A DNA stretch of 64,000 nucleotides. Origin: an uncultured Bacteroidia bacterium. Its GTDB lineage: Bacteria > Bacteroidota > Bacteroidia > Bacteroidales > F082. Both the position numbers and the translations under genes were made by a program. Below, in pieces: positions 41,971-49,722 of this stretch (within the stretch, counting starts at the first letter, position 1; each line of letters starts with the position of its first letter). The notes under the pieces are model-generated. The model saw nothing but the letters and a program-made list of their open reading frames with translations. It made no database searches and was not told the origin of the DNA. The stretch is taken from the NCBI GenBank assembly GCA_902770835.1, contig CACXUM010000001.1, positions 1 to 64,000 on the forward strand, read 5' to 3'.

Positions 41971-43398
41971 ATGAAAGAGAACATCATTGGGAGAAAGGCG
42001 GAAATCCAAGAGTTGGAGCGGCTTTACCATTCCAACAAGGCTGAATTTGTAGCGGTTTATGGTCGCCGAAGGGTGGGCAAAACCTTCTTGGTGAAACAAC
42101 TTTTCGAGAAAGAATTGGTGTTTTCCGTGGCGGGATTGGCCAACGAGAAGACAGCAAAACAATTGAAGAACTTCTTCAAAACCTTGCAATTATACGACAA
42201 AGGCATTGCCGACAAGCCCAAGGATTGGATTGACGCTTTCGACCTTTTGATTCGTTATCTCCTGTCGCTTGGCGAAGGCCGAAAAGTCATCCTTTTGGAT
42301 GAACTGCCGTGGATGGACACGCCCCGCTCGGGCTTCATCGCAGCCCTCGAACATTTCTGGAACGGCTGGGCCTCGATGCGGAATGACATCATGCTCATCG
42401 TATGCGGCTCCGTGTCGTCGTGGATTATGGACAAACTCATCAACAACCACGGCGGCTTGCACAACCGGATTACGAAACGCCTCTTGCTGCGGCCTTTCAA
42501 CTTGAGCGAGTCGGAGGAAATGCTGCAAAGCGTGGGGATGAATTTGTCGCGCTACGAGGTGGCCGAGGCTTATATGATTTTTGGCGGCATCCCTTTCTAT
42601 CTGAGCATGTTCGATGCGTCGAAGAGTTTGAGCCAAAATGTGGATGCCCTGCTTTTCAATAAAGACGCTGCTTTTGCGGATGAGTTTGGGAATTTGTATG
42701 CGTCATTGTTCAGAAATTCAGAGGATTACGTGAAGATTGTCACCTGTATGAGCAAGAACAGGAACGGCTTGACGCGCGAACAAATCCTTAAGGATTCGGG
42801 GATTACCTCTGGAGGTTCGCTCTCGAAAATCCTCAAAAACCTTGAAATTTGCGGCTTCATCAGGAAATACGACCTGATTGGAGTCGATGCACGGCGCAAA
42901 CGCTATCAGTTGCTTGATTTCTTCACTTTGTTTTACTTTCATTTCTTGGCAGACGACAAGGCAAAAAAGGCGCATTATTGGTCGTCGATTCAAGGCACGC
43001 AGGCGTTTTACACTTGGGCGGGCTTGTCGTTTGAGATGTTGGCCTTGCAGCATGTCACCCAAATCAAGGCCAAGTTGGGCATCAGCGGGATTTTGACCGA
43101 GGAATTTGCTTGGATGAAGCCAGGGAACGATGATGAACTGGGCTCTCAAATCGATTTGGTCATTTACCGCAAAGACAAGACGGTCAACCTTTGCGAGATG
43201 AAGTTTTGCGAGGCTCCGTATGCTTTGGACAAGGACGAGGACCTGAAACTGAGGACGCGACTGAAGAATTTTAGGGAATCGTTGGCATCTCCAAGTTATT
43301 CTATCCAACTGACGCTCGTGTCTTCGTTTGGATTGGCCAAAGGGAAATATGCCAGCACCTTCCAAAACGAGGTCACTCTTGACGACTTGTTTTCATAG
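41971..43398 (+). CDS. AAA ATPase with DUF234-type C-terminal nuclease-like domain
   Basis: A 475-residue protein of the archaeal-ATPase-like family. Walker A is YGRRRVGKTF (near residues 30-39). Walker B is LLDELPWMD (near residue 108) and sensor VCGSVSSWIMD. A winged-helix part is at residues about 255-320 (LTREQILKDSGITSGGSLSKILKNLE). The C-terminal DUF234 PD-(D/E)xK-like domain has IDLVIYRKDKTVNLCEMKF (residues about 400-420). The role of this family is not known. An identical-looking 57-bp palindromic repeat flanks the gene on both sides, which is unusual and may mark a mobile or self-regulated unit. Confidence 0.88.
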   Translation: MKENIIGRKAEIQELERLYHSNKAEFVAVYGRRRVGKTFLVKQLFEKELVFSVAGLANEKTAKQLKNFFKTLQLYDKGIADKPKDWIDAFDLLIRYLLSLGEGRKVILLDELPWMDTPRSGFIAALEHFWNGWASMRNDIMLIVCGSVSSWIMDKLINNHGGLHNRITKRLLLRPFNLSESEEMLQSVGMNLSRYEVAEAYMIFGGIPFYLSMFDASKSLSQNVDALLFNKDAAFADEFGNLYASLFRNSEDYVKIVTCMSKNRNGLTREQILKDSGITSGGSLSKILKNLEICGFIRKYDLIGVDARRKRYQLLDFFTLFYFHFLADDKAKKAHYWSSIQGTQAFYTWAGLSFEMLALQHVTQIKAKLGISGILTEEFAWMKPGNDDELGSQIDLVIYRKDKTVNLCEMKFCEAPYALDKDEDLKLRTRLKNFRESLASPSYSIQLTLVSSFGLAKGKYASTFQNEVTLDDLFS

Positions 43399-43405
43399 AA
43401 AACCG

Positions 43406-43462
43406 CTATAATCAGCCATAACTCAAATTTTTTCCGACTTATGGCTGATTATAACATGTTTT
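43406..43462. repeat. 57-bp palindromic repeat, copy downstream of the DUF234 ATPase
   Basis: The same unit as at 41882-41938: arms 43407-43421 and 43439-43453 with a 17-nt spacer. It differs in one A/T position of the spacer. It begins 8 nt after the ATPase stop codon and lies about 65 nt before the promoter of the next gene. Confidence 0.9.
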
Positions 43463-43527
43463 TGGGCATGGGATTTGAAAAATAATCCGATTTGGCGAAG
43501 AAATCGGGTGCTTGTGCCAAAAATGAC

Positions 43528-43535
43528 TATTTTTG
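43528..43535 (+). promoter_or_regulatory. -7 box of the outer-membrane barrel gene
   Basis: TATTTTTG at 43528-43535, 30 nt before the ATG at 43566. No good -33 TTG was found at the usual distance. Confidence 0.5.
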
Positions 43536-43565
43536 CACCCTTTTAACGAGCAAAAATTCCATTCA

Positions 43566-46052
43566 ATGAAAAAACAACTCCTTCTATTACTGACACTTGT
43601 ATGCTGTTTTCACTATTCCTTCGCTTCCATTACCGTAAAAGGCCGTGTGTTCGACAAAGCGACGGGTCTGCCGATGGAATATGCCACGGTGCGTGCCTGC
43701 ACCTTGCCCGACACCACCTTCATTGCGGGCTGCATCACCGAGCCTACGGGCAACTTCTCCATGCAGTTGGAGAAAGGTCGTTATGTGCTTGAAATTCAAT
43801 ATATGGGCTTCGTTCCAGTGTATAAGAATGTCACCCTCGACGGCTCGAAAAACCCATTCGATGTGGGCAAAATCAACCTCTCGCCCGACCATCAAATGCT
43901 CGGTGAGGTGGATGTGGTGGCCGAACAAAGCACCTACGAAATGACCCTCGACAAGCGCGTCTTCAACGTGGGCAAGGACGTGAGCAACACTGCCGGCAAC
44001 GCCATCGAAGTGTTGGAGAACATTCCCGCCGTGTCGGTGGATGTGGAGGGCAATGTCAGTCTGCGCGGCGATGACGGCGTGCGCATCCTCATCGATGGAA
44101 AAGAGTCGGGGCTTTCGGGCATGAGCACTCAGGACGCGCTTCGTACCCTGCAAGGCGACATGATTGAGCGTATCGAGGTAATCACCAATCCTTCAGTGCG
44201 TTATGATGCTGAAGGCTCGGCGGGCATCATTAATATCATATTGAAAAAGGACAAACGCCAAGGCTTCAACGGCGCGGTCAACATCCGTGGCGGCTATCCG
44301 TGGATGTACGGCGCGAGCCTCACGGCCAACTACCGCCTGAAACGCTGGAACCTCTTTGCGAGTTACGGCTTCAACAACCGATCGAACATCGGCGGCGGCG
44401 TGAACCTGACCAAACGCTACAGCGACATCATCGAAGGCGATACGATTTTTACCCAACTCACCGACCAAACCACCGAGCGCCGTATGCGCCGCAAAGGGCA
44501 CAATGTGCGCGTGGGTGCCGACTACTATATCACTGACCGTGACATCATTAGCGCGGCTTTCGTCTATCGCAATGGCCGGCTGGAAACCCATCCCGTGGTG
44601 AAATATTATGACGAATATCCGCAATTGGGCACTTCGACCTACGACGAGCGTGCCGAAGATTACGAGGAAATCACGCCCATGTATGAGGTGACGATGGACT
44701 ACGACAAGAAATTTGAGCGCGAAGGCCGCAGCCTGAAAGCCAACGTGCGCTTTTTCACCAATTCGGAGGATGCCCATTCCGACATCACGGAGAAGGTCTA
44801 TCCCAATCAGGAAATGCAGCAATTAATAAAGGAAGTCTACCAAAAGACGGGCAACGACCAGCGTATGCGCAACTTGCAGGCCAGCTTGGACTATGTGCAT
44901 CCTTTCGCGACCAAGGCGCAGTGGGAAATCGGCGGAAAATACACCAACCGCAACATCAACAGCCTATCGGAAGTGACTGAAAGAGACAGCCTTGGCGTGT
45001 ATCGTCCTTTGCCCGACTACTGCTACGACTACGAATACAAGGAACAAGTGGCGGCACTTTATACCAGTCTCGGCAACGACTGGGGTCGCTGGTCGGGACA
45101 GGTGGGCGTGCGTGCCGAAATGACGAATATCTTCACGAACCTGAAAGGCTATGCCCACGACGGCACCGACTCCATCAACGGCGGCAAGCCTTACATCGAC
45201 TTTTTCCCGAGTGCGCACCTGAACTATTCGGTGAACGAAAACAACCAGTTCCAAGTGAGCTACACGCGCCGCATCCGACGCCCGGGTTTCTGGCAGATGA
45301 GCCCGTTCCGCTCCTACAACGACAACCGCAATATCCGCATGGGCAACCCCGCCCTGAAGCCGACTTATATGGACAGCTACGAACTCGGTTACATCCACTT
45401 CTGGGACAAGGCGAGTTTCAACTTCACGGCCTATTACCGTCACGGTAACAACACGATACGCAGTTATACTTACATGGCCGACAGCGTGTTCTACAGTATG
45501 CCCGTCAACTTCGGCAAGGCCGACGACTTCGGCGTGGAGTTGGTGGCGCAAGGCCAAATGACCAAGTGGTGGAACCTGAACGGCAACGTGAATTTCTTCC
45601 GTTCCTATTCCAACGGTACCATTAATGGCAAGGAATATCCTACTGAGTCGTGGATGCTGTTTGGGCGTGCCGTGTCGAAGTTCAAAATCAAGAATTGGTT
45701 TGATTTCCAACTGACGGCGCATGTGATGGGTCCGCACAAGGAGCCGCTCGGTATGCGCAAGGGCAACTGGTGGATGGACCTCGCGGTGAGCAAGGAAGTT
45801 TTTCATGGCAACGGCACCATCACCTTCAACGTGCGCGACCTGTTCAACTCGCGCAGCTGGGGTGGCGAGTCGTGGGGCGACGGCTTCTGGCAATACAACA
45901 CCAGCACATGGAACCGCCGCTCGTTTTCCATTAATTTCAACTACCGCATCAACCAACAGAGCATGAAGCGCAATCGTCCGGGTGGTGGAGAAGAAGGCGG
46001 CGGTGATGAAGGAGGCGGAGGCGAGGAGCAGCAGGGCGAGGAGGAGTTCTGA
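43566..46052 (+). CDS. Outer-membrane beta-barrel protein of the TonB-receptor superfamily
   Basis: An 828-residue outer-membrane protein. The signal peptide ends near SFA-SI. A CarboxypepD_reg-like domain follows (ITVKGRVFDKATGLPMEYA, residues about 19-105). A plug-like region has LENIPAVSVDVEGNVSLRGD and VRILIDGKESGL, and the barrel begins after IERIEVITNPSVRYDAEGSAG. The family (OMP_b-brl_3 type) has unknown substrates. The barrel seems to end at SFSINFNYRIN; after it comes a tail of about 35 residues rich in Gly and Glu (GGGEEGGGDEGGGG), which is unusual because barrels normally end in the last strand. ATG 43566 follows from the signal peptide; the frame opens earlier. Confidence 0.88.
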   Translation: MKKQLLLLLTLVCCFHYSFASITVKGRVFDKATGLPMEYATVRACTLPDTTFIAGCITEPTGNFSMQLEKGRYVLEIQYMGFVPVYKNVTLDGSKNPFDVGKINLSPDHQMLGEVDVVAEQSTYEMTLDKRVFNVGKDVSNTAGNAIEVLENIPAVSVDVEGNVSLRGDDGVRILIDGKESGLSGMSTQDALRTLQGDMIERIEVITNPSVRYDAEGSAGIINIILKKDKRQGFNGAVNIRGGYPWMYGASLTANYRLKRWNLFASYGFNNRSNIGGGVNLTKRYSDIIEGDTIFTQLTDQTTERRMRRKGHNVRVGADYYITDRDIISAAFVYRNGRLETHPVVKYYDEYPQLGTSTYDERAEDYEEITPMYEVTMDYDKKFEREGRSLKANVRFFTNSEDAHSDITEKVYPNQEMQQLIKEVYQKTGNDQRMRNLQASLDYVHPFATKAQWEIGGKYTNRNINSLSEVTERDSLGVYRPLPDYCYDYEYKEQVAALYTSLGNDWGRWSGQVGVRAEMTNIFTNLKGYAHDGTDSINGGKPYIDFFPSAHLNYSVNENNQFQVSYTRRIRRPGFWQMSPFRSYNDNRNIRMGNPALKPTYMDSYELGYIHFWDKASFNFTAYYRHGNNTIRSYTYMADSVFYSMPVNFGKADDFGVELVAQGQMTKWWNLNGNVNFFRSYSNGTINGKEYPTESWMLFGRAVSKFKIKNWFDFQLTAHVMGPHKEPLGMRKGNWWMDLAVSKEVFHGNGTITFNVRDLFNSRSWGGESWGDGFWQYNTSTWNRRSFSINFNYRINQQSMKRNRPGGGEEGGGDEGGGGEEQQGEEEF

Positions 46053-46101
46053 GGTTTATGAGTGTTTTTTGTTCTAATCCTCTAATAATTCCATAAAATC
46101 C

Positions 46102-46848
46102 TCAATAACATAGTTTTACAGAAAAGCAAGCCTTCCCGCCAAGTCGGCCTTCCACATGCCAAATGTTGTCGCTGAAGTGCCTATATAGTTGCACGCACTC
46201 GCCTTCAGTGGTTTCCTTGATGAAGTTGATATAGAGGTCTTTCACGAGGCGCAATGCCTCTTCTGAGGGCAGGCTGCTGATGGCCCATACCACATAGCAA
46301 GCGTTGTTGGTGTGGCCGTTAATGTCGATTTCGGTACTCAACACAGTGTGTTCGCCAGCCAGTTCCATCTCTTTGGGAAGGGCGATTTTCGGGGCAGGCT
46401 CACTAATGGCGTGTTCGACTTGTTCCACTTGCACGAGTTTCAGCAAGTCTTCTGGCTTGACCATTCGGCGGCTGCGCTCGTCGATGACCACCCATGAACT
46501 GGTCGCAGCAATGGATGTTGCGCCTGTTGCATCACACATCAAGAAATCACGGAGGAAAAGAAGGCCGCTGGAGCCTTTGTGCCAAGTGAAGAGCGTCACG
46601 CTGTCGCGCCAACGGACAGGCTGCAGGAATTGGATGTGGAGTCGCGCCATCACCCAAGCCGTGTGGTGGATATGGAGGCTGTCGTATCCGAAGCCCAATG
46701 CTTCAGCCGCCCAATAGGCGATTTCCTGCGCCATGTCCATAAAGCCGGACGGTTTCAGCAAGCCTTGGCGGTCAGTTTGATAACACGGAACGCAAAGTTC
46801 CTGACGGAATTTGTTCCCTTCTTGATGTACGGGTAAGTTTGTGTTCAT
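46102..46848 (-). CDS. Acyl-ACP thioesterase
   Basis: A 248-residue thioesterase of the FatA/FatB-like bacterial family, which frees fatty acids from acyl carrier protein. Two hot-dog folds are visible: residues about 10-135 (MDMAQEIAYWAAEALGFGYD, WVMARLHIQFLQPVRWRD) and 150-245 (STEIDINGHTNNACYVVW, where the NGHTNN segment holds the catalytic Asn/His region). Start ATG 46848 was chosen because the longer frame (47010) overlaps the next gene's end and is not conserved-looking. It is followed by the barrel gene in opposite orientation. Confidence 0.88.
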   Translation of the reverse strand: MNTNLPVHQEGNKFRQELCVPCYQTDRQGLLKPSGFMDMAQEIAYWAAEALGFGYDSLHIHHTAWVMARLHIQFLQPVRWRDSVTLFTWHKGSSGLLFLRDFLMCDATGATSIAATSSWVVIDERSRRMVKPEDLLKLVQVEQVEHAISEPAPKIALPKEMELAGEHTVLSTEIDINGHTNNACYVVWAISSLPSEEALRLVKDLYINFIKETTEGECVQLYRHFSDNIWHVEGRLGGKACFSVKLCY

Positions 46849-46904
46849 GGCAGGTTTGGTTGCTTTAGGTTGCAAAAATAGGAAAAGTGTCGCAAATTGG
46901 CTCA

Positions 46905-48581
46905 TCACACCAAATCGCGAATCGTTTTGCCGACGTTGGTGATGTGGTCGGCCACACGCTCTGCATTTTGCGCCAACGAGAGGTATTCCGCCCCGACCGA
47001 AGGTGTACACACCCCGCGCACAAGCCGCTCGATGTGGTTCTTCTCCATAAGGTCGGTATAGTCATCTATCTCATCCTCAATCTGATTGGCACGGTTGAGG
47101 GCTTCGAGGTCAAGTTTGTGATAGGCCTGCATGGTTTCCTTGTACAAACCGAGAATCAGTTGCTCCATCTTCAGGATTTCAGCGATGGCGTCCGCCGAGA
47201 AAGAGGCGTTCTGCTCCTTGAGTGCGTCGGCATATTCGACTATGTTTTCTGCGTAGTCGCCGATGCGCTCGAGGTCGCTCACCGTCCGGATGGTCGAAGA
47301 AAGATAGCGTTGGTCGAAGCTGTTGAGCCGCTTTCCAGAGAGTTTCACCGTGTAGTTCACCAACTCCTTGTTCAGGTAATTCAGCAAGTTTTCCGTCTTT
47401 CTAAAAATCTCTATCTCGCTGTAATCCAATGTGGTGACAATATGAATCGACCTTTGGAAATTCTGCAAGGCAAGTTCGGCCATATTCTCGATTTCGGCCT
47501 TCAATTGGCGGATGGCGACCACGGGCGTGCGCAGCATCTGCTCATCAAGGAAGCGCAAATGCGGCTCGTCGGTTTTCTCCTTGGGAACCTCTTTCACAAT
47601 GCGGCAAGCCAAGTTCACCAAGGCATTGGTCAAAGGCATCGCAACTAACATAGTGCAAACATTGAACACCGTGTGGAACATAGCCAATTGCAGTTGTGGC
47701 GCGGCGGGAAACATCCGATTGAACACCTGACCGAAACTCCAATTGCCGCCTGTCGCCGAGCGCAGCAAGAAACCTATCAGCATAAAGATTACAACACCCA
47801 TTACGTTGAAAATCAAGTGTATGGTTGCGGTGCGTTTGGCAGCTGTGCCACTCGTTACGCCTGCGATGATGGCCACGACGCACGAGCCGATGTTGCTGCC
47901 CATCGTCAGGTAGATGCCTTGGTCGAGGGTGACCAAACCCGAAACGACCATCGTTATGGCGATGGAAGTCATCACCGACGAAGACTGGATGATGGCCGTC
48001 AGCACCGCGCCGACCAAAACCAACAGCACGGCATTGTTGATGTTGGCCAAGAATTGCCTGACGGACTCCAACGCGGCAAATTCGTCCATAGCGTCCGCCA
48101 TCATCGAAAGGCCGACGAACAACATTCCGAATCCTGTCAGGATGCCGCCTATCTGCTTGGTTGTGTTGCGTTTGCTGAACAAGGTCATAAACGCGCCAAT
48201 GCCCGCAAAAGCCGCAAAAATGACGGTAGTGGAGATGCTGTTGGTGCCAAACATTCCCAAGGCCACCAATTGCGCCGTGACCGTGGTGCCGATGTTGGCA
48301 CCATAAATGATGGTGGCCGCCTGCGCCAGCGACAAGATGCCCACATTGACGAAGCCGATGACCATCACCGTGACGGCGCCGCTGCTTTGGATGGCGGCAG
48401 TGCCCACCGTGCCGATGCCCACGCCGAGCCACTTGTTTCGGCCCGTCTTGGAAAAAAGTTGTTTCAGCCGCTTCGACGACACGGCTTCGAGGTGGGTACT
48501 CATCATCTGGCAGGCCACGAGAAACACGCCTATGCCCGCCGTCAAGGTCAGGATGGCAATTAAAATGCTTGTAAAGTCCAT
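46905..48581 (-). CDS. Na+/phosphate cotransporter with PhoU-like C-terminal domain
   Basis: A 558-residue protein of the NptA/YjbB family. Two inverted repeats each carry the QSS signature (AAIQSSGAVTVMVIGF near residue 63; TAIIQSSSVMTSIAI near residue 198), with eight to ten membrane segments in residues 1-340. The C-terminal third (about 350-558) is an amphipathic helical PhoU-like domain (SFDQRYLSSTIRTVSDLERIGDYAENIVEY). It moves phosphate across the inner membrane, probably with sodium. The start codon lies within the last 22 nt of the small membrane-protein gene upstream, so they are coupled. Confidence 0.94.
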   Translation of the reverse strand: MDFTSILIAILTLTAGIGVFLVACQMMSTHLEAVSSKRLKQLFSKTGRNKWLGVGIGTVGTAAIQSSGAVTVMVIGFVNVGILSLAQAATIIYGANIGTTVTAQLVALGMFGTNSISTTVIFAAFAGIGAFMTLFSKRNTTKQIGGILTGFGMLFVGLSMMADAMDEFAALESVRQFLANINNAVLLVLVGAVLTAIIQSSSVMTSIAITMVVSGLVTLDQGIYLTMGSNIGSCVVAIIAGVTSGTAAKRTATIHLIFNVMGVVIFMLIGFLLRSATGGNWSFGQVFNRMFPAAPQLQLAMFHTVFNVCTMLVAMPLTNALVNLACRIVKEVPKEKTDEPHLRFLDEQMLRTPVVAIRQLKAEIENMAELALQNFQRSIHIVTTLDYSEIEIFRKTENLLNYLNKELVNYTVKLSGKRLNSFDQRYLSSTIRTVSDLERIGDYAENIVEYADALKEQNASFSADAIAEILKMEQLILGLYKETMQAYHKLDLEALNRANQIEDEIDDYTDLMEKNHIERLVRGVCTPSVGAEYLSLAQNAERVADHITNVGKTIRDLV

Positions 48582-48988
48582 AGTTTAAGTATTTGATTTT
48601 CAGAATGAAAAATGGCACAAACCTGAAAAAGGTCCATGCCATTATTGAAAGGTTGATAATAAGTCGGAATCGGTCGCGGCGCATAGCGGCGTACCAATCC
48701 CTTGAATTGTTCAGCCGATTGTTTGGACGAGGAAAGTTGCATCGTACCGAGGAAAACATACGCTATACCATTGGGAATCAATGAATACGGGCTAAAACTT
48801 GCTTCTTCGGCAATATCATCTTCCTCATATTCCGATTCGTCGGCTTCCATTTCCGCAAAACATTCCGCGACAACGCCTTTCGTTTTTCGTGGCTCGTCGG
48901 CGTAATCATCAATGACGAAAGTCACGAAAAACAATCCCAACAGAATGGGAATCAATAATTTTGCGTATTTTCTGAGATGTTCAAACAT
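48560..48988 (-). CDS. Small membrane-anchored protein of unknown function
   Basis: A 142-residue protein with one N-terminal membrane segment (LLIPILLGLFFVTFVI, residues 11-26), then an acidic stretch (AEMEADESEYEEDDIAEE) and a basic segment (GLVRRYAPRPIPTYYQP). It resembles no family that I know. ATG 48988 was chosen; a longer frame (to 49399) crosses the neighbouring flavin-reductase gene on the same strand and is not real. It overlaps the start of the phosphate cotransporter by 22 nt, so it may affect or accompany it. Confidence 0.6.
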   Translation of the reverse strand: MFEHLRKYAKLLIPILLGLFFVTFVIDDYADEPRKTKGVVAECFAEMEADESEYEEDDIAEEASFSPYSLIPNGIAYVFLGTMQLSSSKQSAEQFKGLVRRYAPRPIPTYYQPFNNGMDLFQVCAIFHSENQILKLWTLQAF

Positions 48989-49061
48989 CGGGTGCAAAGG
49001 TACGGAAAAAGGAGTCAGAGTTTTCTCTACTGAATGAAAAAAGTTTAGAAAGCCGACATTC

Positions 49062-49673
49062 CTACCGCTTCCAAGCCCCGATGACCTCGCCCACATATAC
49101 CGTGTGGATGCCCGCCTCGAAGCCGTCATACCACTTCTTGGGGGTGTCGTTGCGGAAGTCTTGCTCGGTTTGGTGCCATGCCGACATGGTTTCGCACTCG
49201 ATGACCAAGTTGGCTTCCTCATAGTAGGGCGTACCATGCTCAGTATAAGCCACATGCAGGCCAAGGGCTGCGGCCTTGTCGCCGTCGCGACCGCTGTATT
49301 TGCCCATGTATTGCCACACTTTTGGGTCGTCGAACTGCATGATGGTGAAGCGCGGATATTTCTCCATGAACTCCCAAGTGTAGCGTCCGGGAGCCACATA
49401 AACGGTCACTGCCGGGCGGTTGTGGCCCAAGTAGTTGCCGATGCCGCCCCAGCCGATGGTCATGGCGTTGCTCACGGTGGTGTCGCCACTGCAAACGATG
49501 AGGTTCTCCGTGAACCAGTTGAAGCCGTTCTTCTCGAACTCTTTCTGCACATCGAAGGCGGTTAATTCTTTGTTTTCCTTATTCATGGTTTCGTTGTTTT
49601 GTTCCTGTTGTTGGGGCGTAGAGCAGCCGATTAGAATTACAGCCACCAATGCGGTTACAAAAGTCTTCTTCAT
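49062..49673 (-). CDS. Lipoprotein with flavin-reductase-like domain
   Basis: A 203-residue protein. The signal MKKTFVTALVAVILIGC ends in a lipobox. After a Gln/Asn-rich linker (residues 18-40) there is a flavin reductase-like (FMN-binding split barrel) domain, with NAMTIGWGGIGNYLGHNRPAVTVYV, seen as AMTIGWGGIG and RPAVTVYV, then TIMQFDDPKVWQYMGK and a C-terminal HTVYVGEVIGAW. The family binds FMN and often reduces it. Export of such a domain as a lipoprotein is seen in some Bacteroidales; the partner and substrate are unknown. Confidence 0.85.
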   Translation of the reverse strand: MKKTFVTALVAVILIGCSTPQQQEQNNETMNKENKELTAFDVQKEFEKNGFNWFTENLIVCSGDTTVSNAMTIGWGGIGNYLGHNRPAVTVYVAPGRYTWEFMEKYPRFTIMQFDDPKVWQYMGKYSGRDGDKAAALGLHVAYTEHGTPYYEEANLVIECETMSAWHQTEQDFRNDTPKKWYDGFEAGIHTVYVGEVIGAWKR

Positions 49674-49722
49674 AGGTTGTTATGTTTTGATTTAATGTTT
49701 TCGTCAACAATTAATTTGAAAG

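Noticed and set aside
44964-45956. 330-residue minus-strand frame
   Set aside because: It is antisense to the barrel gene and shows no family motif.
46102-47010. 302-residue reading of the thioesterase frame
   Set aside because: The extra 54 residues overlap the end of the cotransporter gene and are not like the family; ATG 46848 gives the normal size.
48560-49399. 279-residue reading of the small membrane-protein frame
   Set aside because: The first half would overlap the flavin-reductase lipoprotein on the same strand; only the last 142 residues have a fitting start and membrane helix.
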